Of a stretch of DNA of 31,353 nt, positions 1 to 7,171 are shown piece after piece. Each line of letters begins with the position of its first letter. Positions within the stretch are counted from its first letter, which is position 1. The notes beneath the pieces were generated by a model. The model did not search any database. It had not been told where the DNA came from and saw nothing but the letters and a program-made list of their open reading frames with translations. This DNA is from PALSA-926 sp964476835 (GTDB lineage: Bacteria > Pseudomonadota > Alphaproteobacteria > Micavibrionales > UBA2020). Made by a program: the position numbers and the translations under genes. Where the stretch lies: positions 1-31,353 of the forward strand of contig CAYZCE010000024.1 in NCBI GenBank assembly GCA_964476835.1. Direction: 5' to 3'.

Positions 1-321
1 CGCGTGCACCTCGCCAAGATGCTCAAGCAGGCCGCCAATCTCCTGCTGCTCGACGAGCCGACCAACGACCTCGATACCGAAACGCTCGCGGCGCTCGAAG
101 ACGCGCTGGAGAACTACGCGGGCTGCGCGGTCATCATCTCCCACGACCGCTGGTTCCTTGACCGCATCGCCACCCACATCCTCGCTTTCGAGGGCGACAG
201 CCAGGTCGTGTGGTTCGAAGGCAACTACGAAGATTACGAGCGCGACCGCAAGAAGCGCCTCGGCATGGATGCCGACCAGCCGCACCGCATCAAGTACAGG
301 CCGCTGCGCAAGGCGGGCTGA
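1..321 (+). CDS. ettA: EttA, energy-dependent translational throttle ABC-F ATPase (3' end only)
   Basis: This is the C-terminal 106 residues of an ABC-F protein; the gene enters from the left edge. Visible are the end of the signature region (RVHLAK), Walker B with the catalytic glutamate (LLLDEPTNDLD), and the switch histidine in ISHDRWFLDRIATHIL. The tail, with FEGNYEDYERDRKKRLG and a final HRIKYRPL, closely follows the end of E. coli EttA. EttA binds the ribosomal E site and gates the first elongation steps according to the ADP/ATP ratio; that role is family knowledge. It ends just before a strong symmetric terminator and converges on the 383-1693 gene. Other ABC-F subfamilies are less likely because the RIKYR tail is EttA-like. 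Confidence 0.93.
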   Translation, partial: RVHLAKMLKQAANLLLLDEPTNDLDTETLAALEDALENYAGCAVIISHDRWFLDRIATHILAFEGDSQVVWFEGNYEDYERDRKKRLGMDADQPHRIKYRPLRKAG

Positions 322-334
322 TCTTTCCGTAAGC

Positions 335-367
335 AAAAACGGCGCACCTTGAAGGTGCGCCGTTTTT
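335..367. terminator. Bidirectional intrinsic terminator
   Basis: A perfect 16-bp inverted repeat (335-350 and 352-367) has a GC-rich core, GGCGCACCTT / AAGGTGCGCC, flanked by A5 on the left and T5 on the right. It therefore ends in a U-tract when read from either strand. It lies between ettA (plus) and the convergent gene ending at 383 (minus), and probably serves both. Confidence 0.9.
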
Positions 368-382
368 GTTTAAGGAGTTTTT

Positions 383-1693
383 TTAAGGTTTCATGCCCTG
401 ATTGCGCTGCCTGATCTTGGCGTCGATCATCGCAAAGGTATCGTGCAGCTGCACGGCTTCGGGGATCGGCAGCTGGGCCGTGCTCTGGCGCAGCGAGGTC
501 AGCTTCTTGCCTTGATAGAACGGCATGAAGCCGCGCAGGCCGTTGTCGTTGGCCGGCGCGCTGAGGAATGCCGCAGTAAAGGCTGCCTTCAGTTTGCCGT
601 CGAGTTCGAGGAGCTTCGGGCGCAGCGTCTTCTCGACCAGCGCCTTCTGTGCCGGCTTGCGCGCGACGGCGGCGTTGAAGGTCTGGGTCAGGCGGTGCTG
701 CTTGTGCGCCTTGTCGGGGCGGTCTTCGTATTCCATCTGCTCGTGCACCGAACGACCGTAGTGCGCCGCGTAGTTCTCGGCGGCGACGATGGCGTGATGG
801 ATGTCCTTGTCCAGATGCATGGAATCAATCGTCACCAGCAGGTTCGCCAGCGAGAAGGATGCTTGGTTGACAAGGCGCGACGGGTCTTCCTTGCGGCGCA
901 TGAGGCCGTAGAGGTAATGCGACGGGTCCTGCGGCTGCGCGACGAAGCCGGAATGCGCGGCATCGACTTCGGGCACCAGCATCAGCACCCAGGCGCTGCT
1001 CTTGTTCCTGGTCGAGGCGGCTTGCTGCAGGTCGTTGAGGATATTCTTGATTTCGTGCACCTGCTCCGGGATCAGGATCAGGTTGTCGAAATGGTTGACG
1101 AGGAAGTTGGAGCGCGAACCGGCCGGCATCAGCGGGTCGGGGCCGCGCTTCTTCGACATCTGGCCGCCGCCCGAACGCTCGACGATATGGTCTATGTTGA
1201 CGGCGTAGAAGGAGCCGTTTTCGTCGACGGGGTCGAAGCCCATCTTCATCTGCTCGATGCCTTCGGCGCAGATGCCAAGGGCGGCGAGTTCCTTCGCGTG
1301 GTGGGTGGCGCAGTATTGCAGGAAGGGGCGGCGCACTTCCTTGCCGAATTCGGAATAGACGTGCGCGTTGTGGTCGCGGTCGATCTTGCTGTAGAGCACC
1401 GGCACGAGGCGGAAGCCCTGGGGCACGTTGTTGACGATCTTCTCGAAGGTGGCGATGTTCTGCAGGGCCTTCTTCGACGAAATCTCGAACGGGCTGGGCG
1501 GCGCATCGGGGTCGGTTTCAGCCAGCTTGGCGGCTTCTGCCGATTGCGACAGCGCCACAGCTCGTTTTTTGAGCGCGGCGCGGATGTCGTCGATCATTTT
1601 CTGGGGCGAAGGCGGCGTCCCCGGAGACGTCCCGGAAAAACAGCTGGCGGCGGTCAATGCGCTGATCGTATCGGCCGATACTTTTTTCGCCAT
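383..1693 (-). CDS. Orphan protein with HNH-like nuclease motif
   Basis: A 436-residue protein that I cannot assign to a named family. Residues 163-217 carry an HNH-type pattern: NIDHIVERSGGG (Asp168-His169), then an insertion of about 30 residues, then FDNLILIPEQVHEIKN (Asn204, His213, Lys216, Asn217). This matches the DH...N...H..K arrangement of HNH nucleases. No zinc-binding cysteine pairs surround it. The N-terminal 30 residues are Ser/Pro-rich, without a convincing signal peptide or membrane segment; the remainder looks soluble and largely helical. The ATG at 1693 is preceded by GAGGG, and a promoter-like sequence lies about 40 bases upstream. It stands alone as a single-gene unit between two symmetric terminators. 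A DNase, RNase or secreted effector role is possible but is inference. The coding call is solid; the function is weak. Confidence 0.8.
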   Translation of the reverse strand: MAKKVSADTISALTAASCFSGTSPGTPPSPQKMIDDIRAALKKRAVALSQSAEAAKLAETDPDAPPSPFEISSKKALQNIATFEKIVNNVPQGFRLVPVLYSKIDRDHNAHVYSEFGKEVRRPFLQYCATHHAKELAALGICAEGIEQMKMGFDPVDENGSFYAVNIDHIVERSGGGQMSKKRGPDPLMPAGSRSNFLVNHFDNLILIPEQVHEIKNILNDLQQAASTRNKSSAWVLMLVPEVDAAHSGFVAQPQDPSHYLYGLMRRKEDPSRLVNQASFSLANLLVTIDSMHLDKDIHHAIVAAENYAAHYGRSVHEQMEYEDRPDKAHKQHRLTQTFNAAVARKPAQKALVEKTLRPKLLELDGKLKAAFTAAFLSAPANDNGLRGFMPFYQGKKLTSLRQSTAQLPIPEAVQLHDTFAMIDAKIRQRNQGMKP

Positions 1694-1730
1694 CCATCCC
1701 TCGTCAGGTGCAATGCTTGATTCTGTTTAT

Positions 1731-1759
1731 ACAATACATATATCAAGCGCATCTGACAA
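1731..1759 (-). promoter_or_regulatory. Candidate promoter of the HNH-like gene
   Basis: On the minus strand, TTGTCA (1754-1759) is followed by a 17-base spacer and TATTGT (1731-1736), in an AT-rich pocket just upstream of the gene starting at 1693. This fits a sigma-70-type promoter with five of six and four of six consensus positions. Confidence 0.5.
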
Positions 1760-1773
1760 GCGATTCAGGCAGT

Positions 1774-1809
1774 AAAAAACCCGCCGCAGGAAACTGCGGC
1801 GGGTTTTTT
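1774..1809. terminator. Intrinsic terminator after the RNase gene
   Basis: A 16-bp perfect stem (AAAAAACCCGCCGCAG / CTGCGGCGGGTTTTTT) has a GAAA tetraloop at 1790-1793. It lies 13 bases past the stop of the minus-strand exoribonuclease gene, with a U6 tract in that direction. Its symmetry would let it act on either strand. Confidence 0.92.
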
Positions 1810-1822
1810 CAGCGAAAGATTA

Positions 1823-3574
1823 TTAGCGCTTCGGGCCGAATTTCTTCTGCTGCGCCGGCGCCGATTTCTTGACGTTGTCGTTGGCGACGACGATGCTGCC
1901 GCTGAACGCGTCGGAGTCCGTCACGACGACCGAGAGCTTGTCGCCGACCGCGAAGGTCTCGCCGCTCTTGCGGCCCTTGAAGGACTGCTGGTCTTCCGAG
2001 AGCGTGTAGAAATCGTCGCCGAGGCTGCGGATGGGCAGGAGCGCGTCGGCGCCCGTGTTGCCGAGGCGGACAAAGACGCCGCCCTTGAATATGCCGGAGA
2101 CGCGGCCTTCGATCGTCTCGCCAATGTGGTCGGCGAAGTAGGCGGCGGCGAGGCGCTCGTCCGCGGCGCGCGCGGCCTTGGTCGAGATGCCGTCGGTTTC
2201 GGTGATGTGCTCCGCGGTTTCCTGCGCCTTGTTGATGGAAGCGTCGTCAAGACCGCCCGCGCCGAGGTTGAAGGCGGCGACGAGGCTGCGGTGGACGAAA
2301 AGGTCCGCATAGCGGCGGATCGGCGAGGTGAAGTGCGCGTATTTCTCGAGCGCGAGGCCGAAGTGGCCGATGTTGGCGGTGTCGTAGACGGCCTTTGCCT
2401 GCACGCGCAGGATCGCGCGCACGATCTGGTCGCCGTTGGGCAGCAGTTGCGCCTGCTTCATCACATCCTTGAAGTCGGCGCCGGACTTGATCTCGCCTTC
2501 CGGCAGCTCAAGGTCGAAGGTCTTGAGGAATGCGCGCAGCGTCGCGACGCGGTCGGGCGAGGGAGGTTCGCTGTGCGTGCGGTAGATGCAGGGCGCGCCC
2601 TGGTCTTCCAGCGCGGTTGCCGCCGCGACGTTGGCGAGGACCATGAATTCCTCGATCAGGCGCTGGCTGTCGATGCGTGCGTTGACGGCGACCTTGCCGA
2701 CGCTGTTGCCGTTCATGGCGATCTTCTGCTCGGGCAGGTCGAGGTCCATCGCGCCGCGGGCTTCGCGCGCCTTCTTCAGCGCGGCGTAGGCTTCATAGAG
2801 GGGCTCGATGACGGTGCTCATGATCGGCGCGGTGGTCGCGTCGGTCTGGCCGTCTTTCGCGGCCTGCACCTGCGTGTAGGTCAGGCGCGCCGCCGAGTTC
2901 ATCAGGCCGCGCACGAGCTTTTGGTCCTGCAGGTTGCCGTCCTTGTCGATGTAGAGGTGGAACGCCAGCACCGCGCGGTCTTCATGCGGGCGCAGCGAGC
3001 ACAGGCCGTTCGAGAGCGCTTCCGGCAGCATCGGCAGGACGCGGTCGGGGAAGTAGGTGGAGTTGCCGCGCAAGTAAGCTTCCTGGTCCAGCGCGCTGCC
3101 GGGCAGGACGTACGCGGAGACGTCGGCGATCGCGACGATCAGGTGGAAGCCGCCGTCGGCGGTCTTCTCGGCGAAGACGGCGTCGTCGAAGTCGCGGCTG
3201 TCCGCGCCGTCGATGGTGACGAGCGGGACCTGGCGGAGGTCTTCGCGGTTGCCGAGTTCGGGAACGGTGAGATTTTCGGTTTCCTTGACCGCGGCGGCGG
3301 AGAAGGTTTCGGAGAGGCCTTTTTCGCAGAGGCTGATGAGGCTGAGGATGCCGGGGCTTTGCTTGTTACCGAGGATGCGGGTGACTTTTGCCTTGAGGCT
3401 GACCGCGTCTTCCTCGATCACCACCACGTCATCTGCCTTCGCGCCCTTGAGGTCGGCGGCGGAGACGGCATAAGGACTTACGTTTCTTTGCTTTTTGCAG
3501 GGAAGAATTTGAAACTTGCCGTTATTCTCAACGACGATACCAACGATTTTCTCGTTTGGGTTCTTCTTCTGCAT
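1823..3574 (-). CDS. rnr: RNase R/II-family 3'-5' exoribonuclease, short form
   Basis: A 583-residue hydrolytic 3'-5' exoribonuclease of the RNB family. An OB-fold cold-shock-like region occupies roughly residues 8-70. The RNB catalytic domain starts near 115, with the active-site cluster TIDGADSRDFDDAV (Asp122, Asp128, Asp130, Asp131). A C-terminal S1 domain begins at IEGRVSGIFKGGVFVRL. RNase R is usually 730-810 residues with a winged helix, two cold-shock domains and a basic tail; RNase II is about 640. This protein appears to have only one N-terminal cold-shock domain and no winged helix. ATG 3574 is chosen because AGGGGG lies 8 bases upstream. A TTG at 3604 would fall upstream of the transcription start predicted from the promoter at 3607-3636. 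The family is certain; R versus II is less so. Confidence 0.9.
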   Translation of the reverse strand: MQKKNPNEKIVGIVVENNGKFQILPCKKQRNVSPYAVSAADLKGAKADDVVVIEEDAVSLKAKVTRILGNKQSPGILSLISLCEKGLSETFSAAAVKETENLTVPELGNREDLRQVPLVTIDGADSRDFDDAVFAEKTADGGFHLIVAIADVSAYVLPGSALDQEAYLRGNSTYFPDRVLPMLPEALSNGLCSLRPHEDRAVLAFHLYIDKDGNLQDQKLVRGLMNSAARLTYTQVQAAKDGQTDATTAPIMSTVIEPLYEAYAALKKAREARGAMDLDLPEQKIAMNGNSVGKVAVNARIDSQRLIEEFMVLANVAAATALEDQGAPCIYRTHSEPPSPDRVATLRAFLKTFDLELPEGEIKSGADFKDVMKQAQLLPNGDQIVRAILRVQAKAVYDTANIGHFGLALEKYAHFTSPIRRYADLFVHRSLVAAFNLGAGGLDDASINKAQETAEHITETDGISTKAARAADERLAAAYFADHIGETIEGRVSGIFKGGVFVRLGNTGADALLPIRSLGDDFYTLSEDQQSFKGRKSGETFAVGDKLSVVVTDSDAFSGSIVVANDNVKKSAPAQQKKFGPKR

Positions 3575-3606
3575 CAGGTGGTCCCCCTGTTTATGTGTGT
3601 GCAAAG

Positions 3607-3636
3607 ACTATAAGGGCACAGTTACATATATGTCAA
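3607..3636 (-). promoter_or_regulatory. Promoter of the exoribonuclease gene
   Basis: On the minus strand a perfect TTGACA (3631-3636), an 18-base spacer and TATAGT (3607-3612) predict transcription starting near 3600, about 26 bases before the ATG at 3574. This also argues against a TTG start at 3604. Confidence 0.7.
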
Positions 3637-3765
3637 TATGAAAATTATTAACTTATTGAAAATACTTACTTTTGTGGGCTTTTTTTGCAGGGCGGCGCAG
3701 GATTGATTCGCGCGCCCTTGTCTTTCTTGTTCCCGCTTCCTAGGATGGACGTCAGGGGGACTTTC

Positions 3766-4377
3766 ATGGCTTTGACCAGGGGACAAAAGGCGCTGCTCAG
3801 CGCGATCCGTGCGAAGAACCTGACGCGCGTCCGCGCGATCCTGACCGCCAACAAGGTCAGCCCCAATTTCCCGCAGGATGGCGAAAACACGCCGCTGCAC
3901 GAAGCGGTCAAGGCGGGCAGTCTGCCGATCCTGAAATTGCTGATCGCCCATGGCGCCGACGTCAGCCGCCGGATGTGGGACGGCACGACCGCCGAAGATT
4001 TCGCGCGTCAGACGAATGCGCGCGCCGACATCAAGAAATATCTCGAGGACGAGCGCCTGCGCTACCTTGGCGGCGCGGGCAAGGCAGCGAAGAAAGCGGG
4101 CAAGGGCAAAGCCGCATCCGACTTCAACGCAGCGGCCGCGCACCCGGCCAAGCCGACATTCTCCGTCCAGACTTTGCCGGATATTTTTGCGCCCGAAAAA
4201 TGGATCGGCCATACGCAGGAAATGCAGGATTTGTGGAATGAAGTCCCGGCGCGCCTAAAGAAGAGCTTCGATTTCGCCGCGGCCCTTTCGGACGCGCGCC
4301 AGCAGAAGCTGCGCGACATGCCGAAAGGCTCGTCCAATGTCTTCTCGAAAAAACCGAAACCGCCGGCAGCGGCTTAA
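3766..4377 (+). CDS. Small ankyrin-repeat protein
   Basis: A 203-residue protein with about three ankyrin repeats in its first half, roughly residues 7-37, 39-68 and 72-97. The clearest is DGENTPLHEAVKAGSLPILKLL followed by AHGAD. Next comes a Lys/Ala-rich linker (103-130), then a tail containing DIFAPEKW (139-146), a motif that recurs in the ankyrin protein at 13659. No signal peptide or membrane segment is seen. ATG 3766 is chosen for the AGGGGGA six bases upstream; an ATG at 3745 and a TTG at 3685 are in frame but lack a good ribosome-binding site. Ankyrin repeats bind proteins; the partner is unknown. Its stop overlaps that of nfuA on the other strand by four bases. Confidence 0.85.
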   Translation: MALTRGQKALLSAIRAKNLTRVRAILTANKVSPNFPQDGENTPLHEAVKAGSLPILKLLIAHGADVSRRMWDGTTAEDFARQTNARADIKKYLEDERLRYLGGAGKAAKKAGKGKAASDFNAAAAHPAKPTFSVQTLPDIFAPEKWIGHTQEMQDLWNEVPARLKKSFDFAAALSDARQQKLRDMPKGSSNVFSKKPKPPAAA

Positions 4378-4940
4378 TTCATCGGCCGCACTTCGCGCAC
4401 TTCGGGGATGAAGTGGCGCAGCATGTTCTCGATGCCGGACTTCAGCGTCGCGGTCGAGCTGGGGCATCCCGCACAGGCGCCGCGCATATACAAGTATACA
4501 ATGCCATCTTCAAACGAGGCGAAGACGATGTCGCCGCCGTCCTGCGCCACGATGGGGCGGATGCGGGTGTCGAGCAGGTCCTTGATCTGCAACACGATCT
4601 CGCTGTCGCCGCCGGAAGCGGAGGAGGCGTGGCCCGCGTCATGCGCGAGGTCTTCGCCGAGCATGACGGGCTGGCCTGTCGTGAAATGCGCCATCAGCGC
4701 GCCGAGCACCTGCGGTTTCAGTTTTTCCCAATCGGCATCGGCGGCCTTGGTGACCGTGATAAAATCGCTGCCGAGGAACACGCCGGCAACGCCCGCGATC
4801 GTGAAGAGATTGGCGGCGAGCGGCGAGACTTGCGCTTTCTCCGTAGTAGTGAATTCCGCCGTGCCGCGCGTCATGACTTCGCAGCCGGGCAGGAACTTGA
4901 GGCTGACGGGGTTCGGCGTCTGTTCGGTTTGGATAAACAT
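4374..4940 (-). CDS. nfuA: Nfu-type Fe-S cluster carrier (NifU C-terminal domain)
   Basis: A 188-residue protein with an N-terminal Nfu_N domain (MFIQTEQTPNP start, residues 1-88), an Ala/Gly/Ser-rich linker around 100-112, and a NifU-like C-terminal domain. That domain carries the cluster-binding CxxC in RGACAGCPSS (Cys156, Cys159). The length and architecture match alphaproteobacterial and mitochondrial Nfu1. It assembles or hands on [4Fe-4S] clusters, usually as a dimer sharing one cluster. Its ATG overlaps the stop of the upstream reductase gene by one base (TAATG), which implies translational coupling; AAAGG lies about ten bases upstream. It converges on the ankyrin gene, sharing the palindromic TTAA. 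Confidence 0.93.
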   Translation of the reverse strand: MFIQTEQTPNPVSLKFLPGCEVMTRGTAEFTTTEKAQVSPLAANLFTIAGVAGVFLGSDFITVTKAADADWEKLKPQVLGALMAHFTTGQPVMLGEDLAHDAGHASSASGGDSEIVLQIKDLLDTRIRPIVAQDGGDIVFASFEDGIVYLYMRGACAGCPSSTATLKSGIENMLRHFIPEVREVRPMN

Positions 4941-5953
4941 TATTTGATACCTTTCGTGGTGGAATATTCGAAGTGCAGTTCCTTGCCCGGGAAGACAAGC
5001 GGGTAGATCGCATGCGCCGCCGTCGCCGCTTCCGCGAAGCCGGTCAGGATCAGCTTGAGCTTGCCGTCGTACTTGGCGACGTCGCCGATGGCGAAGACGC
5101 CGGTGAGGCTCGACTGCATCGTTGCCGGGCTGACAACGATGTGATGATGGTCGATCTTCATGCCCCATTCGGTGATCGCGTCGAGGTGCGGCACGATGCC
5201 AAAGAACGGCAGCAGGATATCGGCCGGTACGGTCTTCGTCTTGCCATCGAGGTCGGCGAGTTCCACCGCTTCCAGCTTGCCGCCCTGTCCGTGCAGCGCG
5301 TGTAGCTGGTAGGGGATGACCATCTCGACCTTGCCCATCGCGGCCAGCGCGTGCAGTTGCGCGACGCTTTCGGGCGCGGCGCGGAACTTGTCGCGGCGGT
5401 GGACGAAGTAAATCTTCTCGGCGATGTCGGAGAGCGAGAGCGCCCAATCGACCGCACTGTCGCCGCCGCCCGCGATGACCAGTTTCTTGCCGGCAAAATC
5501 CGCGCGGCGCTTGACCATGTAGAAGACGGCGTTGCCTTCGAATTCCTCAAGGCGCGCCAGCGGCGGCCGGTTCGGCCCGAAAGCGCCCGCGCCCGCCGCG
5601 ATGATCACGGCGGCGCAGTCGATCGTCAGCCCCGCCGAGGTATGCACGGTAAAGCGCCCGTCCGCGCCGCGTTTCAGCGACGTGACCTTCTGGTTGAGGT
5701 GATAGGTGGGATAAAAGGGCTTGGCCTGTTCCTCCAGTTGCTCGACCAGCTTGCCCGCGAGGATGGAGGGGTAGCCGGGAATGTCGTAGATCGGCTTTTC
5801 GGGGTACAGGGCGCTGCATTGCCCGCCGATCTCGGCAAGGCTGTCGACCACGTGGCACTTCATCTGCAGCATGCCGCACTGGAACACGGCGAACAGCCCG
5901 CCGGTGCCCGCGCCGATAATGACGACGTCCGTCGAATAGTGCTTTTCTGGCAT
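4940..5953 (-). CDS. Ferredoxin--NADP(+) reductase, thioredoxin-reductase-like type
   Basis: A 337-residue flavoprotein of the two-dinucleotide-fold superfamily. The FAD site VVIIGAGTGGLFA is at residues 10-22, the NADPH site VIAGGGDSAVDWALSL near the middle, and a C-terminal FAD contact, GVFAIGDVAKYDGKLKLI, is also visible. The CxxC active site of thioredoxin reductases is absent, as expected for the TrxR-like FNR family (YumC type). It transfers electrons between NADPH and ferredoxin or flavodoxin. It is translationally coupled to nfuA, so a role in feeding Fe-S cluster chemistry is a reasonable inference. The start at 5953 lies opposite the plus-strand tsaE leader. Confidence 0.92.
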   Translation of the reverse strand: MPEKHYSTDVVIIGAGTGGLFAVFQCGMLQMKCHVVDSLAEIGGQCSALYPEKPIYDIPGYPSILAGKLVEQLEEQAKPFYPTYHLNQKVTSLKRGADGRFTVHTSAGLTIDCAAVIIAAGAGAFGPNRPPLARLEEFEGNAVFYMVKRRADFAGKKLVIAGGGDSAVDWALSLSDIAEKIYFVHRRDKFRAAPESVAQLHALAAMGKVEMVIPYQLHALHGQGGKLEAVELADLDGKTKTVPADILLPFFGIVPHLDAITEWGMKIDHHHIVVSPATMQSSLTGVFAIGDVAKYDGKLKLILTGFAEAATAAHAIYPLVFPGKELHFEYSTTKGIK

Positions 5954-5996
5954 GCCAAGACCTATTACTCTTTCAAGGCACGCAGGGTATCAGAAA

Positions 5997-6464
5997 ATGG
6001 CCGCAACGACACGCACAATCGGGAACGAAGACGCCATGGCAGCGCTGGCTGCGCGCCTCGGCGCGGTCTTGCGGCGCGGCGATGTCGTGACGCTGCGCGG
6101 CACGCTGGGCGCGGGCAAAACCACCTTCGCGCGCGCGCTGATCCGCAGCCTTGCCGGCGCAGCAGAAGAGGTGCCCAGCCCGACCTTCACGCTCGTGCAA
6201 ACCTATGACCTGCCGGAGTTATCCCTCTGGCACTTCGACCTCTACCGTCTCGAGGAACGCGAGAACGATATTCTGGAATTGGGCTGGGAAGAAGCCCGCC
6301 GCCAAGGGGCCGTATTGGTCGAATGGCCGGAACGCCTCGGCACGCTGTTGCCCCGCGATCATCTCGATATTGCCATAGATTTTACAGAAGATAGCGAAAC
6401 CAGCCGCCGCGTCACCCTGACGCCGCACGGCGGCTGGATCTCGCGCATGGAGTCGCTCGCATGA
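5997..6464 (+). CDS. tsaE: tRNA threonylcarbamoyladenosine biosynthesis ATPase TsaE
   Basis: A 155-residue P-loop ATPase, the usual TsaE size. The Walker A motif GTLGAGKTT is at residues 35-43, followed by the family motifs SPTFTLVQTY and HFDLYRL, and VEWPERL near the end. TsaE works with TsaB and TsaD to make t6A37 in tRNAs that read ANN codons. ATG 5997 is preferred: AGGGT lies about ten bases upstream and it gives the standard N-terminus. An ATG at 5952 would overlap the divergent reductase start. The stop overlaps the next gene's start as ATGA (6461-6464). Confidence 0.95.
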   Translation: MAATTRTIGNEDAMAALAARLGAVLRRGDVVTLRGTLGAGKTTFARALIRSLAGAAEEVPSPTFTLVQTYDLPELSLWHFDLYRLEERENDILELGWEEARRQGAVLVEWPERLGTLLPRDHLDIAIDFTEDSETSRRVTLTPHGGWISRMESLA

Positions 6465-7171
6465 TCACCAAGGCTTTCGTCCTCGCTGCCGGTCTGGGCG
6501 AACGGATGCGCCCGCTGACCAACACAACCCCGAAGCCGATGCTGAAGGTGGCGGGCAAGACGATGCTCGACCGCTGCCTCGACGCGCTGGCCGACGCGGG
6601 CGTGATCGACGCCGTCGTCAACACATACTATCTGCCCGACATCATCGAGGACCACGTGAAGTCGCGGACGCAACCGCGCATCACCATCTCGCGCGAGACG
6701 GAACTGCTCGATACCGGCGGCGGCGTGCGCAAGATGATTGGCTTCTTCGGCGATGAACCGTTCTTCGCCCTCAATGCCGATGTGGTGTGGACGGATGGAA
6801 GCGTGCCCGCGCTCACCGCGCTCGCGCAAGCGTGGGATCCGGCGAAGATGGATGTGCTGCTGCTGCTCTACCCGTGCGCGGGTTTGCCGGATCATGCAGG
6901 CAAGGGCGACTATTATCTCGCCGACGGATCTGACCGGCCTGTCTTTGCAAAAACGGCGGGGTTGACACCCAACTATATTTTCACCGGCCCGCGCATCGTC
7001 AATCCGCGCCTCTTCGACGGCGTGGCCGAAGGCAAGTTCTCCTTCCTCGAGTTGTTCCACAAAGCCGAGAAGGCGGGACGTCTCTACGCGCTGCGCCACA
7101 CCGGAAAATGGTATCACGTCGGCACGCCCGACGCGTTAGCGGATACCGACCGTATCCTCACCTCATCATGA
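6461..7171 (+). CDS. murU: Nucleotidyltransferase, MurU-like (MurNAc-1-phosphate uridylyltransferase)
   Basis: A 236-residue sugar-phosphate nucleotidyltransferase. The N-terminal AFVLAAGLGERMRPLTNTTPKP carries the GxGxRxxPLT...PKP signature (residues 5-26). LDTGGGV and NADVVW follow, and the C-terminus has GKWYHVGTPDALADTD. The pattern follows Pseudomonas MurU, which makes UDP-MurNAc from MurNAc-1-P and bypasses fosfomycin-sensitive steps in cell-wall recycling. In many alphaproteobacteria the sugar kinase gene amgK sits between tsaE and this gene; here it is absent. It overlaps both tsaE and addB by ATGA. A different sugar-phosphate substrate is possible. Confidence 0.85.
   Translation: MITKAFVLAAGLGERMRPLTNTTPKPMLKVAGKTMLDRCLDALADAGVIDAVVNTYYLPDIIEDHVKSRTQPRITISRETELLDTGGGVRKMIGFFGDEPFFALNADVVWTDGSVPALTALAQAWDPAKMDVLLLLYPCAGLPDHAGKGDYYLADGSDRPVFAKTAGLTPNYIFTGPRIVNPRLFDGVAEGKFSFLELFHKAEKAGRLYALRHTGKWYHVGTPDALADTDRILTSS

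Noticed and set aside
443..1720. Long plus-strand open frame opposite the HNH-like gene
   Set aside because: It is a shadow of GC-rich codon structure: Arg/Val/Asp-rich, low complexity, no recognisable motif. The minus frame has an HNH-like motif, a ribosome-binding site and a promoter.
3575..3604. TTG start giving ten extra residues on the exoribonuclease
   Set aside because: It lies upstream of the transcription start predicted from TTGACA/TATAGT. The ATG at 3574 has AGGGGG at good spacing.
2126..3613. 495-codon plus-strand frame opposite the exoribonuclease
   Set aside because: The minus strand encodes a full RNB active site and S1 domain. The plus frame shows only repetitive Val/Gly/Arg/Asp composition.
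4374..5447. Apparent fusion of an Arg-rich N-terminus to NfuA
   Set aside because: The upstream 169 codons are an out-of-frame reading of the FNR gene. NfuA begins at the ATG at 4940, with a normal N-terminus.
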